DNA of 54,780 nt from Nemertoderma westbladi (lineage: Eukaryota > Xenacoelomorpha > Nemertodermatida > Nemertodermatidae), in assembly GCA_032718475.1 (NCBI GenBank), contig JAUCBJ010005985.1, positions 1-54,780 on the forward strand, in the 5' to 3' direction. The number at the start of each line of letters is the position of its first letter. Position 1 is the stretch's first letter. The notes under the pieces were generated by a model. That model worked only from the letters and a program-made list of their open reading frames with translations, was not told where the DNA came from and did not search any database. Below are positions 44,031 through 54,197 of this stretch, in pieces. Both the position numbers and the translations under genes were made by a program.

Positions 44031-46720
44031 GGAAAATTTCAGCTGTCTGTTCCTTTAAAATCATTCATAAATGACTATTTTAATGAATTCATATCGGCAG
44101 TAGATAGTAGATATCGGCATAGACACTGACCAATTTGCGCGGGAAGGTTCAAACTATAAGCATGGTACAAAGTTTTGTTTGGTACCCTTACCCTGTGCGA
44201 AAAGTGCTAACACGGTGTCACTACTGGGATATTCAAAATTATTTTTTGGTTTTGAGTTTGTAATATGCATGTGTAGGTTTCCACCAAATTAAAAAAAAAA
44301 TCAATTCAAAAATAGCCGAGATCAGTAGGGGGGTGGGTTTTTTTTAATTTTTGGAATTTTTGGGTTATAAAACAAAATACATCAAAATCCTCTATAACTT
44401 TTGCGTATCACCCCCATTAGATGACCCCTACCAAATCTCGTAACATTTCAAGTAATTGGTCACGATCCTTAGCATTTTGAGTCAATTTAAAAAATTTGCC
44501 AATAAAATTGGCGGGAAATTTAAATTTCAAAAAATATTGGTTAAGAAATATCTAAGACACCTTGGCATTGTGTAACTAGCGTGTAAAAGGCTACAATAAA
44601 TAAGTAAGGCTGGAAAAATGGAAGCTGTCTCCTTAAGGTAAAGGCCAGCCTAACTCTACTGCTCCCGGCACTTTAAACCAGAAACATTATGAGACGATTC
44701 GAATGCAATTGTGAGAAAAAACAATGATATGATAAATCCACAGAGTTATGACACGAAAAAGTTTCGCATTTTTTTATTAAATAATTATTTTTATTTTTTT
44801 ATTTATTAGTTTTAGAAAATGAATATTTGGTCGTCTAGCGGCCTTCTAGCCTATTCCTGCAATAGGGAAAAAAGTGTTTTGGGACATTATTAAGAAAGAA
44901 TTAAATAAATTTTGTTATATTACATTTGAATGAAAACAAAAACTTGAACTAAATAGCTTGACTAGACTGTTAAACATTCAAATATAACTTTTGTGATAGA
45001 AAAATACGATACGATAATTATTATTCGTATTAGACGATACAAAAGCCAATTTCTGAGATACGATACTAGAATTGGATTTATTATAATATCTTGTAGCCGT
45101 TTTAATAAACCGGGTTTAAAGTTTCCAATAAATAGGGAAATAGGATAGGGAATTGTTTTCCATTTAATTAAATAATTTATTAATAGTTAAATAATATTTA
45201 GCAACATTAATTATTAGTTTTTATAAATATTTTTATACTTTCAAGTTTCCATAAGAATAAATAATCTATGGCATTTATTTACATAATTCTTATTTTCAAA
45301 TTTGAATTTATAATTTTGAAATGTAATTTTAGGCTTTAAAGATGGCTATAAATATATTTAATAGTTAAATAAATTAATAAATTATGAGAAGGTTAAAACC
45401 AAAACGAACAATATTAAATTTGCGACAGATAATTTAATGTAAATAATTATATATAAGTTAAAAAAAAAGAGAAAGAAAACCAAATAAAAATCCGCCCAAA
45501 GTCGATAAAATCCAAATAATATCAGTACGGGGGAATTATAGAGCTGAAAGCTTCGAAAATAATACAATGGGGGTGAAACGCATCTGTTACGCACGAAACA
45601 CGAGAAATATTCCTGGAATATTTATTATATTTTAACAGTAATAACCACCTTAATACTTACAATATAATGGATTGAGTGACGCATAACTTAAAATGTAACT
45701 TTATTATTATTTATTAATATTATTTTGTTTGGAATTCGTTACGTTTTTTGCACTTCATTCTACGGGCCGCAAATCTCTCATTTAGTTAAGAGTTTAATTA
45801 ATCCATCGTAAAGTCGAAATAGTAGACTTTACGTGCTGGTATTTGCTCTTCATGTATAAAATGCAGATAGTGGCCCCACATTGACCGCAATTGAATGAAT
45901 GTATGTGTATGGTTTATGGTTTTGGTTAGAAAACACCGCCACTGTAACTTGCTCTTTTACCTATGTTTTTAATTTAATTAATTTTTCAAACCCACTAAAA
46001 TTTATTTTGTGTTTGCAGTTATTTTGCTTTTAAAATGATTTACTATTCCTCCACAACGCGGACAAAAACTATTTAATTTATTTATTGTAAAATAAATTTT
46101 ATAGTTAAAAAATTCGCGGTTTTCAATAGGATGAATATAAAATAATATTATTGAGTTCTTCATAAAATATTGAATCGCAAATTGAATTGAATTGAACTGA
46201 ATTGAACACAAATCTACCTGAATTGAATTTATAAACAAAATATATTATTATTTTTCTTTTAATTTTAAACATTAGACAAGAAATATTAATCGGTAAAGAA
46301 CATTTTTCTACCTGCATAACTTTGTGGAATAAATAACGTCTACATTTTTAGAATTACATTAATTATTTTACAAACATTACTAGCGTTATAGAGCAATAAG
46401 TTTCGGTTGATAATGGAATGAAAAACGTCCAAAAGAGACGGGGATTGGGTATCTTTAGTTTAGCTGAAATCCTAAATAACAAAACATAATTAGTGGAATT
46501 ATTTTATGGAGCTTATTAGATACTTTCTAGATACATTCGAAAAAAATATTTAAGTTCCGTGAACTTGGCTAAACCAAAGAATTAGCATTAGATTAATAAA
46601 CAATGAATTACTTTTACTTACACTGGAATATATACAGCCCGATAGAGAATGCGCCTTAATTAATCAATTAAATTAGGTAATGAAGTGCACCACAATGCAG
46701 ACGCTGTCGGCATACATAGA
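44031..46720. other. AT-rich noncoding DNA, no gene seen
   Basis: It holds long A/T stretches, a GAATTGAATTGAA microsatellite near 46180-46225 and a short dispersed repeat at 45910-45962. I looked for exon-like open frames next to splice sites and found none convincing. Confidence 0.55.
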
Positions 46721-47335
46721 CTATCGGTCGAAATGGACGGGGAGGTTGTCTTCCTCGATGTTATTCTCTAAAGCGCGAGGAGTCAGCCATTCCTGGGGAA
46801 GACATCTGTGGAGGAAGGGAACGCAAGCGGAGAGGGAAGCTAGGCGGTTTACCCAGGAAGGTATATCGGCACCGCATAGCAGACGGACCAACGACATCGT
46901 GAAATGGTTGCAGTTCCGGTGTATAAGATGGTACGTGTCGCCCCTGAAGTCCGAACCCATCTCGCCAATCATTACCTCGATATCATCCGCAGTGAAGTCC
47001 GTATACCCGAGTAGTTGGGACTCGCGGAATTTAAACTGTTCGCCCAGATCTTCCACGTCCCTCGGAACTATCTCGAAGAGGCCCGAGAACGGATAAGGGT
47101 GACCTCCGAAAGCGTGTTCCCTTCCGTAGACCTCCACTCCCGTGTGGAACACTCCCACCCCTAGGGTGGACGTATACGTGTTGGTCCACAACATATCGTA
47201 GATGTTCAGCCAGACGGGTTCCCCGGTGGTGCCGGAATTCCGGAGACTGCGGTATGCGGAGGTTCGGAAGGTGTTACCGGAACGGGGAATGTACCCGTTG
47301 GAAGAGGAGGAAGTGTGGGGATCTGAGTTCGCCAT
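46721..47335 (-). CDS. DESI2: DESI2-like PPPDE-family thiol hydrolase, single exon, 204 aa
   Basis: DESI/PPPDE proteins are papain-like cysteine hydrolases; vertebrate DESI2 is described as a cytosolic deubiquitinase and protein S-acyl thioesterase. The ATG at 47335 sits in CCCATGG, a good context. The PPPDE fold is complete: [14 protein letters not shown] (42-54), then [20 protein letters not shown] with catalytic His64, YPFSGLFEI, a [13 protein letters not shown] block (102-114), [11 protein letters not shown] with catalytic Cys142, and the family C-terminus [20 protein letters not shown] followed by QEWLTP. Spacing between His and Cys (78 residues) equals the human protein (30 and 108), so the 34-residue Ser/Thr-rich N-terminal extension is extra. 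The gene has no intron, whereas the human gene has several. Its coding region is clearly more GC-rich than the flanks. A retrogene is possible, but no poly-A tract or flanking duplication is visible. Confidence 0.95.
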   Translation of the reverse strand: MANSDPHTSSSSNGYIPRSGNTFRTSAYRSLRNSGTTGEPVWLNIYDMLWTNTYTSTLGVGVFHTGVEVYGREHAFGGHPYPFSGLFEIVPRDVEDLGEQFKFRESQLLGYTDFTADDIEVMIGEMGSDFRGDTYHLIHRNCNHFTMSLVRLLCGADIPSWVNRLASLSACVPFLHRCLPQEWLTPRALENNIEEDNLPVHFDR

Positions 47336-49557
47336 GGGCAGATGGGTTCACTATTACTTTGGCAGTTATAACTGTATAAACTACCACACCAACAGGTAAT
47401 AAAGTGTTTCACGAATGACTATCTACAGACCAGCAGATTGGATTGACTGATCTATGTTATGCAGTTATGTTAATATACTGATATATCAGATAGCAGTTAT
47501 GTTTATTGTTTATCAGTTTATATCAAATGTTTATTATTATTCATTATGTTTCTATTACTGCAGTACTGTATTAATCTGCAGATCTGCTCGCATCGAATAA
47601 CCAGACAACGCAACACTACCGGTACCGATACGAGTGGAGGAATTTATCTGTTTTACTGTTTATGAGGATTTGAAAGGATTAACATCTGGCTGGACAACCT
47701 GCTGACCTGACAACATTTAACATTATGCCTACTGGCAACTGGCCTAGCTCAGTCTGTCAGTAGCTAAGTCATAGGTTACTGCTGCCTGCATACTGCTGTA
47801 GGACTACTGGATTAGGTTAGGTTAGGTACATGACATGCTGACATGCAGGCGGCAGGAGACATGATGCATGGCATAGCCTACAACAATCTCATAATAGGCC
47901 TACTGCAATACCCTACATGATCTGATGATACAGCAATGCAATACACAAGTAACCAATGCTGCAATGTGCATGGACACAGGACAGGACAGATGGCTGGATG
48001 GATGGAGGAAGTGAAACGAGGGAAGGATTGGTGAATGCTCTATCTGTCTATCACACTTCTGCACTTCACTTCACATTCTGACATTACATGAAATGACAGC
48101 ATGCAACAGTGAACAGCAGAACAGAGGTCAGGAGGTGCCACGGCCACTTTTTATAGGCTAGGCTACGAGTCCGACGAATGACGAATCTGTACAAAAAAAT
48201 ACAAAATACAGCAGGACTGAAATAGTACCGGTACAGTATGCAGTACAACACTGCAACAGCCAGGCAGCAGAGCAGTAGTACTGTAGTAGGCCAGTAGGCC
48301 TACTGTAGTACAATAATATACAGACAGACAGATATAGCTGTATAGTACAAGAGTACCATACCCTACAACTACAATACAGCAATAATATCACAATATTTTT
48401 TCTTGTCCGTTGAAATCACTCATTATGTCCGCTGATTTTGACTCTTTATCTGCTGATCTGCTTATGTCCGCTGTCCGCAGGAAATTTACGACTTTCAGAC
48501 TTTGGGTTCCATGCTTCATGCTACCGGCAGACCGGTATCTCGAATGCTGTTATCCTACTGTCCTACAGTCGGTGAGAAGTCAAAAATTGGACTTGAGTCC
48601 AAAATTGGACTTCGACTCCAGTTCAAGTCCAAAATTGGACTTCTGTGAGTCCAATATTGGACTTCAAATCAGCCAATTGTTCCAGGGCCTTGGGTAATTG
48701 GATCGGGTGGGATTTTTTTTTTTTAATCGAAAATATATCAAAAAATAAGAGTTTTGAACAGGGGGACCTGAAATTCACCAGGGGGAACTTTTTTTATAAG
48801 GCTTTGAATTTTTACAAAAGTCCAATATTGGACTTTAAGTCTAATTTTGGACGTGACATTGAGAAACAAACTTAAAGGTACATGAAGCATGACAGATGAG
48901 AGACAGCCAGACAGCTATTAAGTTGTGGAAAGTTACCTTTGCAGCTCTGTATGTATCTTCAGTGTACTGTACTTAGAATATAGGCTAAATGGTACATTCT
49001 AGCATTCTAGGTACTTTGTACTTTACTTTTAGCATATTGTTTACATTCATGTTATGTCTAACCTTACAGCCTTATGTACCCAGGATTTTAGAGCAGTAGA
49101 GTCTTTAGGACTAGATTAGATTATGCTCCAACAAATATTTAATTACAAATTATATTTGGTGGAAACTGGTAGCAATGCCAGGTTTGCCAACAACAGCTGC
49201 TGCTAAGGCTAACTACAGTACAAGCTATGATTTCGTCTAAGCCTATGGGAGCCCTATCAGAACGAAATACTACAAGTTGATGCTACCTCCATCTCTTCTA
49301 ATTTTTCCATACAACAGGAAGGGTGTTTTAAAACAGCTGTATAATGAAAGAGGATTAGTAACTTATTAACGTGTTGGGGTCTCCACTACCGCGGTAGCGG
49401 TAGTTGAGTTATAGCTGTATAGTTCATTCATACCCATACCTGTGGTATTTTCGTATGGCAAAAATAAGACTACTGAAAACTGTAACCTATTATGTACGGT
49501 AATTGAGTTAATGTTTAGTGACTACCGGTAATATATACAAATATACACATCTCTGCA
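47336..49557. other. Noncoding DNA, no gene seen
   Basis: Rich in short palindromic words (TAGGCCTA, ACCGGT, TACTGTA). It contains the palindrome cluster at 48583-48850. No exon was recognised. The first few hundred bases should hold the DESI2 promoter and 5' UTR. Confidence 0.5.
48583..48850. repeat. Cluster of palindromic AGTCCAAAATTGGACT words
   Basis: AAGTCCAAAATTGGACTT or AGTCCAATATTGGACTT occurs near 48597, 48626, 48650 and 48821, with half-sites at 48577 and 48837. Each is a self-complementary 16-18-mer. Confidence 0.85.
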
Positions 49558-49948
49558 TCTCCAACCAGACACTATGATATAACATTGGAGTTGGAGGTGT
49601 CTCATTCAGTCATTGGTTCCCCCAAGCTTGACACTAGAACAAAGCCGCCTCCGCTTTGCAGGACATCGCTTTTAAGCCGTGAGGACCAGCCAGTGCACCT
49701 CATGGAGTGAATAAGCATGGTGGACAGCCCATGACTTTCTTGAGACGCATCTTTCTTACTGTCTTAAAGGACACTGGCCTTGAAAATGCGGATGATCTAG
49801 CAAATGTCATGGGTGATAAGGCTGTAAGAGTGTAAGGGAGTTGTGGAGGCGCACTTTTGTCAACAAGCCGGCACAGCATTCTTAATACAGTAATAGGGTC
49901 TATATATATAATGCAGCTGTAATGCAGCATGCCGATTGTAGTAGTAGT
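49558..49948 (+). mobile_element. Non-LTR retrotransposon fragment, copy 3 (3' end only)
   Basis: CATCTCCAACCAGACACTAT, CCCCAAGCTTGACACTAGAA, GCATGGTGGACAGCCCATGA and AGGACACTGGCCTTGA match copies 1 and 2. The end is TGCAGC-GTAATGCAGCATGC, CGATT and TAG repeats. Several small insertions repeat adjacent text, for example CATTCAGTCATTGG for CATTGG, so the frame is destroyed. Confidence 0.92.
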
Positions 49949-50079
49949 ATGTGGTGAGGTGATAGGGCTCCTTCAATTGGTAAAGTCAAAAGTGGCCGTT
50001 TATTGTTTTAGTTAGAAAAGCCTGCCTCTATAGCTGTAACCTGTTCCTTTCCCTCAATTGGTTTATAATTATGACGTGG

Positions 50080-50560
50080 CGCGCTCGAAAATCGTAAAGC
50101 GCGCCGGCTTTCAGCTTTGGCGCTCCCAAAAATAAAAACCGGCCAGCCGGCGCCGATTTGTTAGTTTACAGGTTTAACAATTATGGAAGTGCCTTAAAAA
50201 TAGCATTAGCTGTTTAAAAATTTCGGCTTGCTTCGCTCGCCTTTCTTTTTCTGTTGTATGGTTCAGTGGTTAGGCTACTGTTGTATACAGATATAGGGCA
50301 GCAGGGACTGGTACCGCAGTACTGACTGACATTGACAGATTGGTTACACTCCCTCAAAATTGAATTTGCATTGGCGTGGCGCTCTTCAAAATTGTTTCAA
50401 TGTGTGGTGCGCTTAAAAATTTAGTTGGTGCGGGGTTTCTTCGAAATTGCATCAGCGTGCTTAAAAATTTAGTTGGCGCAGGGTTTTTCTTCGAAATGGC
50501 ATCGGCGCGCGGCGCGCATACAAATTGGTCGGCGCGCTATCCGGCGCACTTTTTGGATGG
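50080..50560. repeat. GCGC-rich region with about 60-bp imperfect repeats
   Basis: GGTGCGCTTAAAAATTTAGT (about 50405) and GCGTGCTTAAAAATTTAGTT (about 50455) are each followed by GG-GC-GGGTTT and TTCTTCGAAAT. CGGCGCGC and GCGCGCC words are dense, in contrast with the AT-rich surroundings. No gene was seen. Confidence 0.65.
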
Positions 50561-51238
50561 ATTCCATACAGGGTTTAACTTAAAAACATAGAAAATCGTT
50601 TTAGACCGTCAGACCGTATTTCGGCTGTAAAAATGACAAGGAATGATACTTAACAGTTCAGCCTCCATAAATTATGAAGGCTGCACGCTTGCAAGGCCTT
50701 TAATAAGAGTACTGTACGCTATGGTATAAAACCCATAACCTGACAACAGCATAAAGCCTATGCATGTATGCCTTCAGGCCTTTTATAAATAATTATACTG
50801 CATTATTATACTGATTCTGTGATGTGTAGAGACTGTCAGACTGTTGTAAATGAAAAACTGATAGTAATTAATTACCGGTAACTAATTTCAGAATTTTAGT
50901 ACCGAGCTACCGAGCAGAACCACTTAGTGACTCATAGTTACATACAACAGAACAGTCCCAAGGACTACTTAACGAATCACCAGTACGACTTGCTTCAGTA
51001 GTCCTTGATGAGTCCTCAAATTCATATCTGCTCAAAAAACTACTTATTCCCCATTTGATAGTCACAGTAGATAGCGAAAAAACATCGACTCGTTTTTACC
51101 AAAAAAGACCGGATGGCAAAAAGGCTGTCCCAATAAAGGATAGATACCAATACTGTATATAAAATTATGTGGCCGTAAAAACCTCTTACCCTCAATTGGT
51201 AAACGTTCATCGGCCTCTGTCAGTAGGAATCCATTACA

Positions 51239-51286
51239 TACGCGTATGTGCATACGGATACGGCGAATGCATACGGATACGGCGAA
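51239..51286 (+). repeat. Short tandem repeat, CATACGGATACGGCGAA twice
   Basis: CATACGGATACGGCGAATG is followed directly by a second copy. It lies about 190 bp before the ZDHHC exon, within possible promoter or 5' UTR sequence. Confidence 0.8.
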
Positions 51287-51407
51287 AAGTTATACCCGAG
51301 ATGCTACCGCAGTCCTGCTGTCTGGCAGTACTGCAGTAGGCCTACAACAACTGCTGAACCTGTGAACTGCCTACCCCTGTACCCTACCGTACCGTGTACC
51401 GGTAATT

Positions 51408-51427
51408 TGCTTATTTCTTCATTGCAG
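51408..51427 (+). promoter_or_regulatory. Likely splice acceptor before the ZDHHC coding exon
   Basis: GCTTATTTCTTCATTGCAG is a pyrimidine-rich acceptor ending 23 bp before the ATG at 51451. It suggests a 5' UTR intron, or a short upstream coding exon in phase 1. Confidence 0.55.
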
Positions 51428-51450
51428 CATTGTCTTTTAAAACTTCAATA

Positions 51451-52275
51451 ATGGGAGGTAAATTAATAAGGAATGGTCGTGTATGGTTTGTTAACGACAG
51501 TTGTGGACTGTTCTGCGTCGCCCTGACGTATTTCCTAATTCTGTACGGCGATTTTGTGGTGTCTTTCGTCCTCCTACGGCCGTCCCAGTTTCCTCTCTAC
51601 GCCACGATAAACGGCGCTATATTCCAGTTCTGTGTGACAATGGCGGTGGTGTCGCATCTAAAGGCGATGTTTACGGACCCGGGTGTGGTGCCGAAGGGGA
51701 CAGCCACACAGGAGTACATACAGAGCCTCGGCCTTAAACCGGGGCAAGTCGTCCTCAAGTGCACAAAATGTTGTAGCATCAAACCCGACCGGGCCCACCA
51801 CTGCAGCGTGTGCCAGCGGTGTGTCCGGAAAATGGACCACCATTGTCCCTGGGTAAATAACTGCGTGGGCGAGAATAACCAGAAATATTTCGTGTTATTC
51901 AACCTGTACGTGGCTTGTATATCTGTACACTCGCTGGTGCTGTTGCTCTTTACGTTCGTTAGTTGCGTCCGGAGCGAGTGGGCTGTATGCACGGACTGGA
52001 ATCCACCCGCCACTGCGGTGTTTCTGGCTACTTTGGCTATCGAAGGGATTCTGTTCAGCTTGTTTACCATTATTATGTGTAGCAACCAGTTGTGTAGCAT
52101 CTGCGAAGACGAGACGGGCATCGAGAAACTGAAAGGAGAGACATGGCGTCCGGAAGGAGACGGCCGGTTGGACGGTGTCCGGAAAGTGTTCGGTAAATCG
52201 GTGTCTATCCGGTGGTTGTCACCGTTTCATCATCCTTCCGATAGGTACCGGAAACACCACACGTACTACGTATAG
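51451..52275 (+). CDS. ZDHHC3/7-like: DHHC palmitoyltransferase, ZDHHC3/ZDHHC7 type, single coding exon, 274 aa
   Basis: These Golgi-membrane enzymes transfer palmitate from acyl-CoA to cysteines of substrate proteins through an acyl-Cys intermediate. The ATG at 51451 is the first Met in frame. Four membrane segments are visible (about 18-42, 49-71, 147-172, 190-214). The cysteine-rich domain spans 104-147 ([20 protein letters not shown], then [18 protein letters not shown]), with DHHC at 129-132 and catalytic Cys132; all zinc ligands are present. TDPGVVPKG precedes it, and DETGIE, the family's TTxE-equivalent, follows TM4. [14 protein letters not shown] matches the C-terminal segment of vertebrate ZDHHC3. 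It is about 25-30 residues shorter than the human proteins, mostly at the N-terminus, so a coding upstream exon remains possible. The coding region is intronless and more GC-rich than its flanks. I cannot separate ZDHHC3 from ZDHHC7 by sight. Confidence 0.95.
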   Translation: MGGKLIRNGRVWFVNDSCGLFCVALTYFLILYGDFVVSFVLLRPSQFPLYATINGAIFQFCVTMAVVSHLKAMFTDPGVVPKGTATQEYIQSLGLKPGQVVLKCTKCCSIKPDRAHHCSVCQRCVRKMDHHCPWVNNCVGENNQKYFVLFNLYVACISVHSLVLLLFTFVSCVRSEWAVCTDWNPPATAVFLATLAIEGILFSLFTIIMCSNQLCSICEDETGIEKLKGETWRPEGDGRLDGVRKVFGKSVSIRWLSPFHHPSDRYRKHHTYYV

Positions 52276-53892
52276 AAGTGATGTGATTCACTTCATGCTA
52301 AAGTGTGACACAATCGAGGTAACAACATAATTAAGTTGATTCTGACCTGACAGTCACTCATACCTCAATATGATTTATTAAATATCACATATTTCTCGTA
52401 TGTTTGTGTTTGACCGCCTTCAACCTTTGCTATTAATCGTTTTTCCTTGTATGTGGTGAATATATACTGGTATATATAGTTAAAGTTATAGAATATAAAC
52501 ACTTTCGTTTTCGTATTTTTTTTTTTTAATTAAACCTCTCATGGTTATACTTTATTATCTAGTATTGAACCAGTTCATGTGCCCGCTCTGCATAACTTGT
52601 ATATAACCGATTCCATTTAATTTATTCAGCAAGTTACTTTTGTTCAAAGTCAATAGAAGATTTCATTATAAATGTTTTAGTTTATATTTTATTTACTAGT
52701 TGAGTTTTCAGTTTATAACAATAGCAACATGGCCGTCTATTGTTTACATTATAGTTATGTGAAAAGTAGCACTTTCCAGCGATATGCCCCGGGGGTGTTA
52801 TGTACCGAGCGAGTGGGTAACATTGTCATACAATGATGTATATAGGTAAACGCATTCTTGTTACATTATTATCGGGGTTCTGAACGTTTAAGTTTTACTT
52901 TATTGTAATGTTTATGAACATTTATGAAGTTCATATCAATATATGAAATAGTAGTGCCGAGAAAGTAGTACCGAAGGTTTCATCTCAAACCACTGATAAG
53001 TTACTGGTACCACTGGTAGCGCCACCTAACACTAAAAATGAAAAACGATTTTAAAATTATTAGACCAAAGGACACATGTGACACGTCAGCAGACAATATA
53101 GATAGATGGAAAGCGCTTTATTACCCCCCCCCCCCCCCCCCCCCCACCCCATAAACAATATTATATTTCTATAACAGTGGCGAAGCTCGGACGAATTTAG
53201 TCCCTTAGGAAGTTTGCACTCTTATGTTCTAGAATGTACGTTGTTACGTTTATTTTGCCAGAGGAACAAAACAACATTTAAATTTCATTAATTTCTGGCT
53301 TTAGTCCCGATTCCCATTATTGTACCTCATTTAATAAAATTTGTATATATTTATTTAGTTCGAAACATTTAAAGTTACCCTTTACCAATATTGATGTTTT
53401 TTACTGACCCTCGGTGTTTATTGATTATTTTTACTGGTCTGCTGGGCTGGTAAATTGTTAGATTTACTTAAATGTGGTTATCAAATGTTCCTTGGAAACC
53501 AATCCTGGTTTTATTATCTGTAATTATAATAATATTATATTATATTTATAAAGAATGAATCATATTTCTAGTACATAGTATATTGCGCAATAATGAAATA
53601 TAATTAATTAATATTATTAGACTTTAATTAGTGCTATTATATTGCATATGTAATATTTCTTTGTAAAATCAACTATTTTTTTTATAGTGGTCGGCAATTC
53701 ATGTTAGCTCTAACATTTTTCTCACAAATGTACTAGAGACGAGCCTAGCGGCCCGTGAAGCAAGTCGTAGGAGACAGTACGAGTCAAGTAAAAGCTTTTT
53801 GTTCTTGTCTGATAATCAATTAGTGTGAGGGTAGTCCCGGTGGTGTACGAGAAATTTTCTAGACAACTTCAAACTATAATTATTATGTTGTA
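52276..53892. other. AT-rich noncoding DNA, no gene seen
   Basis: It should begin with the ZDHHC 3' UTR (a weak ATTAAA is at 52377). A 22-nt poly-C tract lies at 53124-53145. No further exon was seen. Confidence 0.55.
53124..53145. repeat. Poly-C tract, 22 nt
   Basis: An uninterrupted C run. Confidence 0.95.
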
Positions 53893-54197
53893 ATCATCTA
53901 ATGAGGCCCATGTGAAGAATACCAGACTTTCTGCCGTTATATTTCACTTTGCAGTTACCCCCATGTGAAGAATACGAGATTTTCACCAAAAACACAGGTT
54001 ACAGAAGGGCTAAATCTAACCAAAACAATAAACGAATTAGTATATGTACAGGTTATAAGACAGAAATAAGAGTTATAAAACACTTAATAAAGATAAATTT
54101 AAAAAAATAAAAAATCTTCATATAAAATTCCAATACAAAGTCGACCGAAAAGTGAAATCCTGGTATTCTTCTTCACATGGGCGTCTAATGATTTATT
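53893..54197. mobile_element. MITE-like element, about 300 bp, inverted ends
   Basis: ATCATCTAATGAGGCCCATG then TGAAGAATACCAG at the left pairs with CTGGTATTCTTCTTCACATG then GGCGTCTAATGATTTAT at the right. A third copy of the end motif (CCCATGTGAAGAATACGAGA) lies at 53950. A copy of the short dispersed repeat (AGGTTACAG, AACCAAAACAATAAACGAA) sits inside. It has no ORF. Confidence 0.8.

Noticed and set aside
46721-47335. DESI2 as a processed retrogene
   Set aside because: It is intronless, but no poly-A tract or target duplication is visible, and the neighbouring genes are also intron-poor. The idea is left open, not asserted.
51597-52121. Long antisense frame opposite ZDHHC
   Set aside because: It is a shadow of the GC-rich coding strand. 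The plus frame has all DHHC landmarks. The frame at 46680-47096 opposite DESI2 is rejected likewise.
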